64,000 nt of DNA from Stenotrophomonas raiganjensis (SeqCode) (GTDB lineage Bacteria > Pseudomonadota > Gammaproteobacteria > Xanthomonadales > Xanthomonadaceae): NCBI RefSeq assembly GCF_030658505.1, contig NZ_JAUTXR010000125.1, positions 41,149-105,148 on the forward strand, written 5' to 3'. A program made the position numbers and the translations under genes. This document shows positions 25,501-34,704 of this stretch, in pieces. The notes below the pieces were generated by a model. That model was not told the origin of the DNA. It saw nothing but the letters and a program-made list of their open reading frames with translations, and did not search any database. Positions within the stretch are counted from its first letter, which is position 1, and the number at the start of each line of letters is the position of its first letter.

Positions 25501-25520
25501 GCTGGCCGGTGGCCAGCCAG
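25501..25520. repeat. Stem-loop between GT and the tape measure gene
   Basis: GGCTGGCC and GGCCAGCC flank a 3-base loop just upstream of the tape measure start. There is no T run, so it is not a terminator; it may affect mRNA processing or translation. Confidence 0.45.
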
Positions 25521-25544
25521 GTTGATCCGTACCCTAGGCGCCAG

Positions 25545-26227
25545 CTACCACTGCTTCATCGCCTCCTCGAGGCTGATGGGCTCGGCGTCCGCGTAGGGAA
25601 TGAAGTCGGCAGGCTTGAATGGGGTCGAGCCAGGCTTCTTGTTGGCGTTGACGAACAAAGCGGCCAGCATCCCTGCAGCTGCATCCATCCGCCCGCCCAA
25701 GTTCAGGCTGCCGCGCTTGGCGCGGTACACGCTCCAGAGCTGGAACTCCCGGATGGAGAGGCGTTCCTTCGCCTCACCGATGCTGCGGCCGCCGATCCCG
25801 TTCAGGACCAGCTCGCACCACAGCTCATCCTCCGGGGTCAGCTCGTAGCTTTTCCCAGGTTGTTCACCTCGCCAATGGCCATCAGCAGCGCCACCGACAG
25901 GTTGCCGTCCAAGGCGCCGCGGTCCGGATCGGCCTCGCCGGTGATATCAGCAACGGTGAACACCGCGTTGCCATCCTGGTCGCAGATGCTGGCCGCGATG
26001 CGGCCGGCCACGCCGTCGTGCTTGTTCGTGGCCGACAGCACATCCGACACCGCCGCCTGGAAGCCCAGCGGCCGCACATAGACAGTGGCTGTCAGCTCTT
26101 CGTCGCCCTGCTTCCAGCGGATCTCCTTCTCCACTGGCCGGCCAGTGAACGCACCGGCCTTCTGCAGGCCGGCCACGCTCAGGCTCACCGCACGCGCGGT
26201 GGCCGGCTTCTTGGCAGCCCGGCTCAC
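25545..26227 (-). CDS. Tail assembly chaperone GT, made by -1 programmed frameshift
   Basis: The upstream frame would join the downstream one at the slippery heptamer G-GGA-AAA (25,856-25,850 on the minus strand). Reading then continues [17 protein letters not shown] and on to the end at 25,545, giving about 126 + 101 = 227 residues. The T part has no good start of its own. Position before the tape measure gene and the G/GT pairing are conserved in siphoviruses. The frameshift is inferred from sequence. Confidence 0.82.
25838..26227 (-). CDS. Tail assembly chaperone G
   Basis: 129 residues, the unshifted product. It begins [21 protein letters not shown] and ends LGKATS four codons after the slippery site. 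It binds the tape measure protein during tail assembly in the lambda model. Confidence 0.85.
   Translation of the reverse strand: MSRAAKKPATARAVSLSVAGLQKAGAFTGRPVEKEIRWKQGDEELTATVYVRPLGFQAAVSDVLSATNKHDGVAGRIAASICDQDGNAVFTVADITGEADPDRGALDGNLSVALLMAIGEVNNLGKATS
25850..25856 (-). promoter_or_regulatory. Slippery site for -1 ribosomal frameshift
   Basis: GGGAAAA reads G-GGA-AAA in the G frame, a canonical X-XXY-YYZ heptamer, seven codons (counting the stop) before the end of G. A -1 shift opens the T frame for 101 more codons. Confidence 0.82.
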
Positions 26228-26943
26228 GGCGTGGCCGCCTTACGCAGCCAGACGCCCGGACCGCTGCGCTGCATGGTGGCCGCGGTGGTGACGACGGTGT
26301 TGCCCTGGAAGTCGAACGGGAAGTCGCTGACGTAGGCCTGGAAGGTGTACCAGGTGCGGGTGTTCGGCAGGACCAGCTCGTCTACCGTGGAGCGCTCGGC
26401 CGTAGCCGCGGCGCCGGTGCCAGCGCCGCCGGTGAAAGCGACAGTCGGCGTGCCGGTGTAGCCGGTGCCAGGATTGGTGATGTTGACGCCGATCACCGAG
26501 CCAGAATCGACGATGGCCGTGGCCGTTGCACCGCTGCCACCGCCGCCGGTGATGGCCACGGTCGGCGCCGACGTGTATCCGGTGCCGCCGTTGGTCACTT
26601 CGATGTTCGAGATGCTGCCGACCGGCTGCACGGTGGGCTGGATGTCCACGCCATCGGACCAGCCGATGGCCCATTGGATCGGCTCGCCGCCGTCCACCTG
26701 CTCGGCCAGCTGCCACATCAGGTAGTGGCTGTCGTTCTTCGGGTCGGCGTTGATACTCACAGAAGCTTGGCCGGGCGTGCGCAGGCCCTTCTTGTAGGTG
26801 CGCGTGTTGGTCTCGGACAGGCACGTGTCGTCGATCTGGTCCGCCGGCGCGGTGCCGGGGTTGAAGGCCGTAATGCACTCGATCTCGCGGACAACGCCGT
26901 TGATCAGGCCGTACAGCTGGGTTCCTTGGGTCAGGGCGCTCAT
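26224..26943 (-). CDS. Major tail tube protein
   Basis: 239 residues. The N-terminus ([20 protein letters not shown]) and the middle match tail tube subunits of lambda-like phages. Residues about 120-185 contain two copies of a Gly-rich unit ([16 protein letters not shown] and [15 protein letters not shown]) that is common as an inserted surface module in phage head and tail proteins. The end ([18 protein letters not shown]) returns to the tube fold. Polymerises around the tape measure. Confidence 0.85.
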   Translation of the reverse strand: MSALTQGTQLYGLINGVVREIECITAFNPGTAPADQIDDTCLSETNTRTYKKGLRTPGQASVSINADPKNDSHYLMWQLAEQVDGGEPIQWAIGWSDGVDIQPTVQPVGSISNIEVTNGGTGYTSAPTVAITGGGGSGATATAIVDSGSVIGVNITNPGTGYTGTPTVAFTGGAGTGAAATAERSTVDELVLPNTRTWYTFQAYVSDFPFDFQGNTVVTTAATMQRSGPGVWLRKAATP

Positions 26944-26959
26944 CGTTTCTCCTGCGGGC

Positions 26960-26985
26960 AATAAAAAGCCCCGCAGTGCGGGGCG
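26960..26985 (-). terminator. Hairpin with T run upstream of the tail tube gene
   Basis: Read on the minus strand, GCCCCGCA and TGCGGGGC form a perfect stem followed by TTTTTATT. It lies between the tail completion gene and the tube gene. It may partly end head-gene transcription, be bypassed by Q, or protect mRNA ends. Confidence 0.72.
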
Positions 26986-27006
26986 TGGGTGGGGATGTAG
27001 AAGGTG

Positions 27007-27372
27007 CTACCGAGGGACCAGCCAGTCCAGATCAAATGACAGGCGCAGCAGCTTCGTTTCGGGATCAAGCATCTGGCTGCCCCAGCGGGTGATGTACCCA
27101 CGGGGTTCGAAGGCATCACGCAGTGCGGCGGCCCCCTGAATCAGGGATGCTTCGTTCTTTGCATAAACGTCCACCTGCGTGGTCAGGGCGTCCACGTCAG
27201 GGCGCTGGGCCAAATAGTTCTCGGGGCTACCACCGACCGTCTGCCAGACCGCATAGGGAAGTGCAGGCGGCTTCTCGATCAGTCCGAACGGATAGACACG
27301 GGTCGGAGCGTCGCCAAAGGCCAGCAGCACCGCTGGTGATGCGATGCAAAGCGGGAATATGGGCGGGATCAT
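27007..27372 (-). CDS. Tail completion/terminator protein (DUF3168-like)
   Basis: 121 residues. LPYAVWQTVGGSPENYL and DVYAKN are typical of DUF3168 proteins, which cap the tail (gpU-like). It lies between the gp10-like gene and the tail tube gene, as expected. Confidence 0.84.
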   Translation of the reverse strand: MIPPIFPLCIASPAVLLAFGDAPTRVYPFGLIEKPPALPYAVWQTVGGSPENYLAQRPDVDALTTQVDVYAKNEASLIQGAAALRDAFEPRGYITRWGSQMLDPETKLLRLSFDLDWLVPR

Positions 27373-27851
27373 GCTGCCCCCTGCTTTGCCAGCACGCGGT
27401 CGAGCGCCTGGTTGAAGCTTCGCGCGAACACGTCGACGGCCTTCTGGCCGGCTTGGTCCGGCACCGGCCGGAAGATCGGTTGCGCAGCCATCTTCGAGGT
27501 GCCGAACTCCAGCAAGCGCCAGTACCAGGTGATGCCACCGGGGTTGCTCGTCCCCTGCTGAGCGGCGCGGCCGGCCTGGGCACCGCCCAGAACGCCAACA
27601 CGGAACGCCAGCACGCCATCCTGCTTGAACGCGCGGCCATTCCAGCGCACCGCGACGTTCTTCCAGATGGCTGTCTCGGTTTCGTGGTCGTCCACCCGGC
27701 GGGCGTTGCTCTGCGCCTGGTCGCGCAGCACGTTGGCCGCCCGGCGCAGCGCGGCCCGGCCACCCCTGTAGTTCACCTCGCGCTTCACCTGCGCCATCTT
27801 GTTGCGGATGCCGTCCAGGCCGCTCACGTCGAATCGGATGCCATCAGCCAT
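27369..27851 (-). CDS. HK97 gp10-family head-tail protein
   Basis: 160 residues, with an N-terminal helix-rich part (LRRAANVLRDQAQSNARR) and a WYWRLLEFGTSKMAAQPIFRP motif diagnostic of the gp10 family, then a C-terminal helix. It acts at the head-tail junction. ATG 27851 fits the family start (MADGIRFDVSGLD). Confidence 0.87.
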   Translation of the reverse strand: MADGIRFDVSGLDGIRNKMAQVKREVNYRGGRAALRRAANVLRDQAQSNARRVDDHETETAIWKNVAVRWNGRAFKQDGVLAFRVGVLGGAQAGRAAQQGTSNPGGITWYWRLLEFGTSKMAAQPIFRPVPDQAGQKAVDVFARSFNQALDRVLAKQGAA

Positions 27852-28179
27852 CGTTGACACCCTCGCTACACGGAAGCGTGAGGTATTCCAGGCCGCTCAC
27901 CGGGTCGGGCAGCACACCATGGATGTTCAGGATCTTGCCGCGGAACAGCACCCGGCATTTGTCGGTCACGTCGTCGCGGTGACGGATGGTCACCCGCAAC
28001 GTGACCTCGCTGTCCACTGCCTTGGCTGCCACGAATTCGCGGGCCGACAGCGGCGCCACTTCGGCCCACACATCGGCCAGCGGCTCCCAGCTGACGGTCT
28101 GAGCACCGGTCGCAGGCGACTGCCCGTAGACCTGACGCTGCAGCTGCACCCGATGTCGCAGGCGGCCGGAGGCGATCAT
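27844..28179 (-). CDS. Head closure protein
   Basis: 111 residues: GRLRHRVQLQRQV at the start, SWEPLADVWAEVAPLSAREF, and RVLFRGKILNIHGVLPD match the phage head-closure (head-tail joining) family. Seals the portal after packaging. Confidence 0.87.
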   Translation of the reverse strand: MIASGRLRHRVQLQRQVYGQSPATGAQTVSWEPLADVWAEVAPLSAREFVAAKAVDSEVTLRVTIRHRDDVTDKCRVLFRGKILNIHGVLPDPVSGLEYLTLPCSEGVNDG

Positions 28180-28382
28180 CGCGGCTTCCCGCTCAGGTAG
28201 TTGCTCGGGCTGTCCGGCTCCACGTTGCCACCCTCACTGTCACAGAGGTAGTCCACCAGCCGGTTAACCGCCTTGGCGTTCTCCTGGTCGGCCTTGGTCT
28301 TTTCCTGCAGCGCCGCCACCAGCTGGTGCGTCGCCTCGGTCTGGGCGCGCAGGGCGGCCAGCAATTCGCTTTGCTCGTTCAT
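28176..28382 (-). CDS. Small coiled-coil protein between head genes
   Basis: 68 residues, mostly helix (LLAALRAQTEATHQLVAALQ). ATGA overlap with the head closure gene. Function unknown; conserved placement suggests a virion or assembly role. Confidence 0.65.
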   Translation of the reverse strand: MNEQSELLAALRAQTEATHQLVAALQEKTKADQENAKAVNRLVDYLCDSEGGNVEPDSPSNYLSGKPR

Positions 28383-28444
28383 TCGCTTCTCGCATCCATT
28401 TCATGAGCCAGGCGCGCCGGCGCGCGCAGCCGGAGCAGGCCACG

Positions 28445-28789
28445 TCAGACGCCGAGGCCGACCCGGTGCGGCCACAGCAGGCTGTGCGCACCCATCGGGA
28501 TCTTCACCGTGGCTCCTGCACTGGACTGCACGTCCTCGCGAGTCATGTAGAGGTGTCCCAGCATCAGCAGAACCGCAGCGCGTACGGCGTCGGTAACCAC
28601 CATCGGGTCGCACCCTGCAGTGCCGGCCAGCACAGCGGCGGCCATGCTGGCGGCATCAGGGAACACCTTCCGGTTCATGAACTCCTGTGCAGCCTCCTCG
28701 GCGGCGCCACCGTAGAGCTCCAGCATGGCGTCGTCGGCGCTATCGGCCCGGCAGTGCTGCCGGGCCTGCTCGATGGTGATCAGCTGCAT
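28445..28789 (-). CDS. Head-tail connector (gp6-like)
   Basis: 114 residues. The N-terminus MQLITIEQARQHCRAD and the helical core (AAEEAAQEFMNRKVF) fit phage gp6-like adaptors that form a ring below the portal. Confidence 0.83.
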   Translation of the reverse strand: MQLITIEQARQHCRADSADDAMLELYGGAAEEAAQEFMNRKVFPDAASMAAAVLAGTAGCDPMVVTDAVRAAVLLMLGHLYMTREDVQSSAGATVKIPMGAHSLLWPHRVGLGV

Positions 28790-28792
28790 GGC

Positions 28793-29152
28793 TCAGGCCT
28801 GGGCCGGCGTCGCCGCCTTGATAGCGGTTTCGATGGCTTCGATAACGGTGGCGCGGGCTTTTTCACCCTTGGCGGTCTCTGCCTTCAGTGCAGCACCCAG
28901 CAATGCGAGGTCGGTCACCGACGCAATCGCCGCGATCGCGTCGGCAGCCTTCTGGCGGACCAGGTCAGCGCCATCGCTGGTCCCGCCAGCAGGCACGACC
29001 GGGCCACCGCCAGCATCGGCAGATTGGCCAGCCAGCTTCACGAGACCGCGCTTTTCCAGCAAGTCCGCGTGTTGGGTGGATACATCGAACTCCGCGCCGC
29101 GGCTACGGCTTCCGTGGTGTTCGAACGAGGTGAGTGCAATGACCTTGGCCAT
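28793..29152 (-). CDS. Head protein of unknown role after the capsid gene
   Basis: 119 residues: a beta-rich N-terminal part (KVIALTSFEHHGSRSRGAEFDVS) that may bind DNA or capsid, and an Ala-rich helical C-terminal half. It lies between capsid and connector genes. Not recognised with certainty. Confidence 0.7.
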   Translation of the reverse strand: MAKVIALTSFEHHGSRSRGAEFDVSTQHADLLEKRGLVKLAGQSADAGGGPVVPAGGTSDGADLVRQKAADAIAAIASVTDLALLGAALKAETAKGEKARATVIEAIETAIKAATPAQA

Positions 29153-29206
29153 CATCTGATTCCTTCGTCATGGGCAGCGCCCGGCAGTGCCGGGCGCCAC
29201 GTGATA

Positions 29207-30418
29207 TCAGCCGCCGGCGCCAGCGCCGTCGGTGACCGGCAGACCGTCGAAGCCACCCTTCACGAATGCCTCGGGGCGGAAAACGGTCAGGCCCACGTCC
29301 TCTTCGCAGAGGATGGTGACCATGTTCTTGACGAAGTTGTCTCGGTCCTGGTTGGAGACCGTGATGTTCGCCTGCTCGCGGTCCCAGCCCTGGGCGCCCA
29401 TCTTGAAGGCACCGGTCAGGAAGTCGCCCAGATCCATAGCCTTGGTGGCCACAACCGGACGCGCCCACAGGCCGGGGACAGCCAAGCCACGCGGCGTGGC
29501 GAACAGGTAGGCATTCTCGGTGGTCTTCGACAGCTCGATGGTGGTCCAGTCGATCGGGTTCAGCACGATGCCATCGGCTTCGTACTCGGCCAGGGTCACC
29601 TGCAGCATGGCGATGCGCAGACGATCGATGGCCGTCTCGTTCTGCACGGTCACGCCCGGATTCGCATAGGTCGTGGCCTGGGTGTAGAGGCCGTTGATGT
29701 TCAGGCCTACGCCCGAACCCTTCAGCAGCTGCGCTTCTTCCTTCAGCTTCAGGCCGTACATCAGGCGGCCGTTGATGTAGGCCTGCAGCATGCTGGCATC
29801 GCGCAGCACCTGCTTGGATGCGCGGATCCAGTGGGCGATGGTGGCGATCTTGGCCGAGTCCAGCTCGAACGACAGATCAGATTCCGGCTTCGGATTGGTC
29901 GGGTTCTCGGCCACCACGTCCGCGTTGTTGGTGAAGCCGGTCTCGCGGACGTACTCGATGCTGTCCGAGGAGGTGGGGCCCCAAGTCAGAAGATCGCGGA
30001 TGAAAAGCCGCTGGTTCGGCGTTGCAACCACGCCGGGCACGCGCTGCGGCTGGATCAGGGTGCCGGCCGAGGCGTCTTCGCGGGTGATAGCCGCCTTGAC
30101 CGTGAAGCTGCCCTGCATACCCGGGTTGAAGTTCTTGCAGGCATCGGACGCGGCAACCACTTCGCCGATGGTCAGGGCCTTGGCCGGGGCGCCACCACCC
30201 TGCTCCAGCTTGGCAATGACCTGCTGGGCAGCCTGCAGGTTGGCCTGCAGCTCGCCCTGGGTGACCAGCAGCTGGTCGACTTTGGCCTTGGTTTCTTCGG
30301 ACAGCTGCGCATGCGCGCTGATATCGGCCTTCGCCTGCTCCGCGTGCTTCTTCAGCTGCTCGTTCACCTTCTCCAGGCTGGAGTTGATGCTCTTGATGTC
30401 TTCGTCGATCTGAGCCAT
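29207..30418 (-). CDS. Major capsid protein, HK97 fold
   Basis: 403 residues. N-terminal delta/scaffold coiled coil (about 1-75), then the HK97 fold starting near residue 90 (GSFTVKAAITREDASAGTL, LFIRDLLTWGPTSS) and ending with AFVKGGFDGLP. The delta domain is probably cut off by the protease encoded just upstream (30,430-31,296). Confidence 0.92.
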   Translation of the reverse strand: MAQIDEDIKSINSSLEKVNEQLKKHAEQAKADISAHAQLSEETKAKVDQLLVTQGELQANLQAAQQVIAKLEQGGGAPAKALTIGEVVAASDACKNFNPGMQGSFTVKAAITREDASAGTLIQPQRVPGVVATPNQRLFIRDLLTWGPTSSDSIEYVRETGFTNNADVVAENPTNPKPESDLSFELDSAKIATIAHWIRASKQVLRDASMLQAYINGRLMYGLKLKEEAQLLKGSGVGLNINGLYTQATTYANPGVTVQNETAIDRLRIAMLQVTLAEYEADGIVLNPIDWTTIELSKTTENAYLFATPRGLAVPGLWARPVVATKAMDLGDFLTGAFKMGAQGWDREQANITVSNQDRDNFVKNMVTILCEEDVGLTVFRPEAFVKGGFDGLPVTDGAGAGG

Positions 30419-30429
30419 GTGGATTTCCT

Positions 30430-31296
30430 TCAGAGGTGGTTGGTGAGGGAGGCGGCGAGTGCCGCGTTTGCTTTGGTCTGCGGCGCCGATGGCGCCCCAG
30501 GATCGGTGGGATCGCCCTCACCGCTGCCAGCGGGATCACCCGCGCTGGACTTGAACTGGCTGATCAGCCGCATGGCCTCGGACTTCGGCATGCCAGAGGC
30601 CCGCAGAGCGGCCTCCATACGGCGCACCGCAGAGGCGTTCTTGCTGTCATCGGCCTTGCCGATCTCGTCGGAATCGAGCAGCGAATCTGCAAAGCCCTGG
30701 GAAACGGCAGCGCTGCCGCCGATGTAGGACTCGCGATCCATGAGCTTCTGCATGGCCTTGAGGTCTTCGCCAGTCCTGGCCGCGTACACGTCGGCCATTG
30801 CCTGGTCGAATGGCTCCAGCTGGTCAGCGATCTCGCGCAGCTCGTGGCGGTTTCCTGCGGCCAGGAGCCAGCAGTTGTGGATCATCAGGAAGCCCGCCCG
30901 TGCAATCTGCACGTGGTCGCCGGCCATGGCGATGATGGAGGCGGCAGAGGCCGCGATACCCATCACCTTCACCGTGACCTCGCCCGGATGCTCGCGAAGC
31001 ATCGAGTACATGGCCAGGCCTTCGAACATGTCGCCGCCCGGAGAGTTGATTGCGACGGTGACCGGCCCCTTACCCAGCGAACGCAGTGCCGCAGACATGC
31101 GCTTGGCAGTGAAGCCGCCACCGGTCCACCAGTCCTCGCCGATCACATCGTAGATGCCGATGGTCCGGTCTTCCTGATCCTCAGCCGCCGCGCGGATACT
31201 GGAATCCCATCGATCAAACGCCGACGGTGCGATGTAGCTGCGCACATCCATCTGCGGCCGTCCGCTCGGAACGCCCGGGGTTGCACGGATGGTCAT
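30430..31296 (-). CDS. Head maturation protease, ClpP/S14 type
   Basis: 288 residues. SPGGDMFEGLAMYSML (about 85-100), the nucleophile in GIAASAAS (Ser117), His140 in FLMIHN and Asp187 in LMDRES complete the ClpP-like triad. The C-terminal 70 residues are a Pro/Gly/Ala-rich tail. It trims the capsid scaffold domain. ATG 31296 follows the portal gene by 3 bases. Confidence 0.92.
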   Translation of the reverse strand: MTIRATPGVPSGRPQMDVRSYIAPSAFDRWDSSIRAAAEDQEDRTIGIYDVIGEDWWTGGGFTAKRMSAALRSLGKGPVTVAINSPGGDMFEGLAMYSMLREHPGEVTVKVMGIAASAASIIAMAGDHVQIARAGFLMIHNCWLLAAGNRHELREIADQLEPFDQAMADVYAARTGEDLKAMQKLMDRESYIGGSAAVSQGFADSLLDSDEIGKADDSKNASAVRRMEAALRASGMPKSEAMRLISQFKSSAGDPAGSGEGDPTDPGAPSAPQTKANAALAASLTNHL

Positions 31297-31299
31297 CGA

Positions 31300-32592
31300 T
31301 TACTCCTTGCTGGCGGCGTCGGAAACGCCAAGAAATGCGCGCATCGACGCGCGAGCGGCATTGCCGTCTTCGGACTGGCCAAGCTTGTCCAGCGGTGCAA
31401 GTGCGGTCTGCACGGTCAGCACCGCGGCGTTGCCTCCCATGGGCTCGCGGTCCTCCAGCTCACGCACTTCGTCGCGGGTCAGGATGCCGTTGTTGACCAT
31501 AGCTGCGTAGAAGGCCGCTCGACCCGCGCTGTCCGCGCGAAGGAGCCCCTCTACCGCGAACTTCGGGTAGTACTTGGTGCGCTCAGACGGCGACAGAAGA
31601 TCTTTACTGATCGCCTGTTCAATTCGACGAAGCCAAGGTCCGAGGGTGAACGTCAGGAAGCCGATCATCTGCTGCTCGATCCCTGTGCCCCAGCTCGTCG
31701 ACTTCTCGGCATGGCCAACCATGAACGGAGGAACACGGAACCACCGGCAGATTTCCTCCACCGAGAACGCGCGCGACTCAAGCAACTGGGCATCGGCGGG
31801 ATTGATGCCGATCGTCTTGATGTCAGAACCTGCTTCCAAGATGACCGGACGGCCGGCATTCACGGCTCCGCTCAGTGTTTCCAGCGTTTCTCGCGCCTCT
31901 TTACGCTGATCGGGCTTAAGCGTGCTCGGGTAGGAAATCGCCGTGGTCGGCATCAGCCCCTTGGAGAATGTTGAGCTTGCCGCCATGTCGGCGCCGATGG
32001 CGGCGCCGAACACCTCGGCACCGTAGCCGATGACAGAGACGCCCTCCTTCCCGTCGAGGGAGAAGCCTGGGATGTTCCAAACGCGGTCGTTTGGTATCTC
32101 CCTCTGCAGGCCGTCTTCATCCGTGTACCGCCACACCTTCACCCCGTCGCGGCGGAACCAGGTCAACCTGTCGGGATGAAGGAACTGTAGGCCAACCACC
32201 CGGCCTCCGATCATCAGCTTCTCGCAGCGCGCATTGCCACGCAGCAGCATCGCTGCCACGTTGGCTTCCCAATGCACGGCGGCAGTGGTATCGGAGTTCG
32301 GCTGATCGTGCAGGATGAACTGCAGCGGATGGTGGCTCGCCACGCGCTTGCCCGTGCTCGTCTTTTCGTACATCGAAAGGGGCAGCGTGGAGATGGTCTC
32401 CGAGATCAAGCGAACGCAGGACCAGACCGCCGACAACTTCAGCACGGTCTGATGGTTGACCGGCACACCCGCCGCCGAGTTCGAACCGAAGAAATCCGAC
32501 CAGAAATCGCCGTCAGTCAGATGGATGGGAACGCCAAGCCACTTGAGCGCCGCTGCACGCAGCCGCCCGGGCTTCTTCGCCGCGGGCTTCAT
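31300..32592 (-). CDS. Portal protein, HK97 type
   Basis: 430 residues. VLKLSAVWSCVRLISETISTLPL (about 45-67, abridged here) and FRVPPFMVGHAEKSTSWGTG (about 300-320) are characteristic of HK97-type portals. The 12-mer ring is the DNA channel and docks terminase. Coupled to terminase by a 4-base overlap. Confidence 0.93.
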   Translation of the reverse strand: MKPAAKKPGRLRAAALKWLGVPIHLTDGDFWSDFFGSNSAAGVPVNHQTVLKLSAVWSCVRLISETISTLPLSMYEKTSTGKRVASHHPLQFILHDQPNSDTTAAVHWEANVAAMLLRGNARCEKLMIGGRVVGLQFLHPDRLTWFRRDGVKVWRYTDEDGLQREIPNDRVWNIPGFSLDGKEGVSVIGYGAEVFGAAIGADMAASSTFSKGLMPTTAISYPSTLKPDQRKEARETLETLSGAVNAGRPVILEAGSDIKTIGINPADAQLLESRAFSVEEICRWFRVPPFMVGHAEKSTSWGTGIEQQMIGFLTFTLGPWLRRIEQAISKDLLSPSERTKYYPKFAVEGLLRADSAGRAAFYAAMVNNGILTRDEVRELEDREPMGGNAAVLTVQTALAPLDKLGQSEDGNAARASMRAFLGVSDAASKE

Positions 32593-34304
32593 CCGATCAC
32601 CGGGCTGGCAATGAAATCACCGACATCGTCACCTTGCGAGGCCGCCGGCATGCTAAGCCCGATGGCCATCAACAGGGTCGACATGTCGTCGATCTTGTCC
32701 GGCGAGCGCTTCTTGTCAGGCTTCATGTTCAGGTTTCCGTCCTTCACAGCAATGAGGTTCGACGCACACCAGTTCAGAACCGGGTCGTTTCCGTGCCGGA
32801 TCTTCTTGCTGATGTAGGCGCGCTCGAGCTCTTGCATCGCCGGGTGATAGTTCTTCGTGGTCTGGCCGAACTCGATCAGCGGATGCCCCTCCGCCAGCAG
32901 CCGCTGGGTGATCTCCTGGGCGTTCCACTTGTCGAAGCCGATCACCAGGGGATTGAACCTGGCAATGTCCTCCCTCATGCGCGCCTCTACCACCTGATAG
33001 TCGGTGACTTCGCCTTCAGTCACTTCGATCAGGCCGGCCGCGACCCAGCCCGCGTAGGGCACGACCCCACGCTCTGTTCGAGCGCGAACTGCATCCTCTG
33101 GAACAAACCTGCGGCCCCAGGTGTAGTAGATCTCGTCAACCTTCCACACCATCCGCCAAGAGGTCAGGTCCAGATTGCTGGCGAGGTCCAGACCCGCCCA
33201 GCAGGGATGGCCGGCGAGCCAATCCAGATCGACCTCCCCACCACACTTCTGCCACTTCGTCAGGTCGACCCAGCCGGTTGCAGAGGACGCCGGGCGGTTG
33301 AGCCGCTTGATCTTGAATTCGGCCAGCTTCGATGGCATCTGCCGCGCTTCTACAGCCTCCTTCCGGATGGCTTTCAGCAAGTGCGGGTTGGCGTCCATCA
33401 GCGGGTTGGCCTTCGGCCACGCCGATTCGTCGAACTCGTCGTCTTCCTCGTCGACCGCGTAGAACACCACCAGGAAGTGGTCGGCCGAATCGCTGAGGAT
33501 GCCCCGCAGCACCTGCTTGGCGAACTGCCGAATTTCTCCCCATGGGCCGGGGTTCGTGTACCCCTCTGTCGTGGTGTACAGCCACAGCGGGTTGCTGCGA
33601 GCACCGGCTGCTGAGGTCAGCACGTTCAGCAAGTCGGCAGACTTGTGGGCATGGATCTCGTCCAAGCCCACATGGGACGGATTCAGGCCGTCCTGCGTGC
33701 TGGCCTTGGCGTTGATCGGCTTGAAGCTGGCCCCGGTCTCCATCCGGCTGATCGAGTTGGCCCAGCAGGCCAAGCCGAAAGCCTCCTGCAGGTCCGGTGT
33801 CTTCTCCGTCATCCGCTTGGCGACGTTGAAGATGATGCGTGCCTGGCTGCCGGTGGTGGCAGCCGAGATGATCTGGGCGCCCTCCTCCTCCTCACAGCAC
33901 TGGCAGTACAGCAGGATCGCCGCCGCCAAGGTTGACTTGGCGTTCTTGCGCGCCACCGCAAACAGAGCGGAGGTGAAGCGCCTGCTGCCGTCCAGGTTGC
34001 GGAACCCGAACAGCTGCACGACAAAGAACACATGTGACCGATGTAGCTCGATCTCAGGCCGCGCCCACTTCCCTTCGACGTGCGGCAGCTTCTCGATGAA
34101 GTCGCACGGGTCGCACGCATGCCACTCGTCGAAGACAAACGGCGGCCGCTTCCGCCTCGCTCGCTTCAGGTCCGCAAGGAAACGTTTCGCGGCCAGACGC
34201 ACCCACTTCCCGAACTTCCGGCCCTTCTTGTCAGCTACGGCCTCTTCTGCATAGGCCGTGGCGATGCCCACGTAATCACGCACGGGGCTTCCGCTTCGCA
34301 CCAT
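32589..34304 (-). CDS. terL: Terminase large subunit
   Basis: 571 residues. The ATPase part has a Walker A-like VARKNAKST (about 117-125) and a Walker B in HVGLDEIHAH (Asp215, Glu216). The nuclease half starts near 355 (WAGLDLASNLD) and has VIGFDKWNA and DDMSTLLMAIG. This is the phage terminase family paired with P27-type small subunits. It cuts and packages DNA into the head. Confidence 0.94.
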   Translation of the reverse strand: MVRSGSPVRDYVGIATAYAEEAVADKKGRKFGKWVRLAAKRFLADLKRARRKRPPFVFDEWHACDPCDFIEKLPHVEGKWARPEIELHRSHVFFVVQLFGFRNLDGSRRFTSALFAVARKNAKSTLAAAILLYCQCCEEEEGAQIISAATTGSQARIIFNVAKRMTEKTPDLQEAFGLACWANSISRMETGASFKPINAKASTQDGLNPSHVGLDEIHAHKSADLLNVLTSAAGARSNPLWLYTTTEGYTNPGPWGEIRQFAKQVLRGILSDSADHFLVVFYAVDEEDDEFDESAWPKANPLMDANPHLLKAIRKEAVEARQMPSKLAEFKIKRLNRPASSATGWVDLTKWQKCGGEVDLDWLAGHPCWAGLDLASNLDLTSWRMVWKVDEIYYTWGRRFVPEDAVRARTERGVVPYAGWVAAGLIEVTEGEVTDYQVVEARMREDIARFNPLVIGFDKWNAQEITQRLLAEGHPLIEFGQTTKNYHPAMQELERAYISKKIRHGNDPVLNWCASNLIAVKDGNLNMKPDKKRSPDKIDDMSTLLMAIGLSMPAASQGDDVGDFIASPVIG

Positions 34305-34704
34305 TGCTGGCGAACGCGTTCCCCGACTTCTCGATCTCGCTGGCTGGCTTCACCTTGCCCTGGGCAACCGGCGTCAGGCCAAAGTCGTTCATCAGCCCTC
34401 GCAGCTGGGAGACCATCGACGCCACGGGCGCCAGCCCGGCGGCGTACAGCTGCACGGTGTTACCGTGCAGCGCGCATAGCTGCCCAAACGCCGAAAGCCC
34501 AGCCTCGGTGAGCAGTTTGTTTGCGTGGAGAATCGGCGCCAACCGGTCCCACTCCTTGATGGCGTGGGCGTTCGGCAGCCAGTCCGGTGCCGGCGGAACG
34601 TCCGACACCAGCGGAAGATCAGCAGCTGGCGCCGGCGGCGCGCGGTCGGGGCGATCCGTGCCGGCCACCACTTTCAGCGATGTCGGTTTGCGCGGGTTCG
34701 CCAT
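34276..34704 (-). CDS. terS: Terminase small subunit, P27 family
   Basis: 142 residues: MANPRKPTSLKVVAGT start, DWLPNAHAIKEWDRLAPIL, and a C-terminal basic end match the P27 family. It recognises the packaging site. The end overlaps terL by 29 bases. Confidence 0.9.
   Translation of the reverse strand: MANPRKPTSLKVVAGTDRPDRAPPAPAADLPLVSDVPPAPDWLPNAHAIKEWDRLAPILHANKLLTEAGLSAFGQLCALHGNTVQLYAAGLAPVASMVSQLRGLMNDFGLTPVAQGKVKPASEIEKSGNAFASNGAKRKPRA

Noticed and set aside
28403..30727. A 774-codon open frame on the plus strand
   Set aside because: It lies antisense to the capsid, protease and head genes, which have clear families. It is a mirror frame of GC-rich coding.
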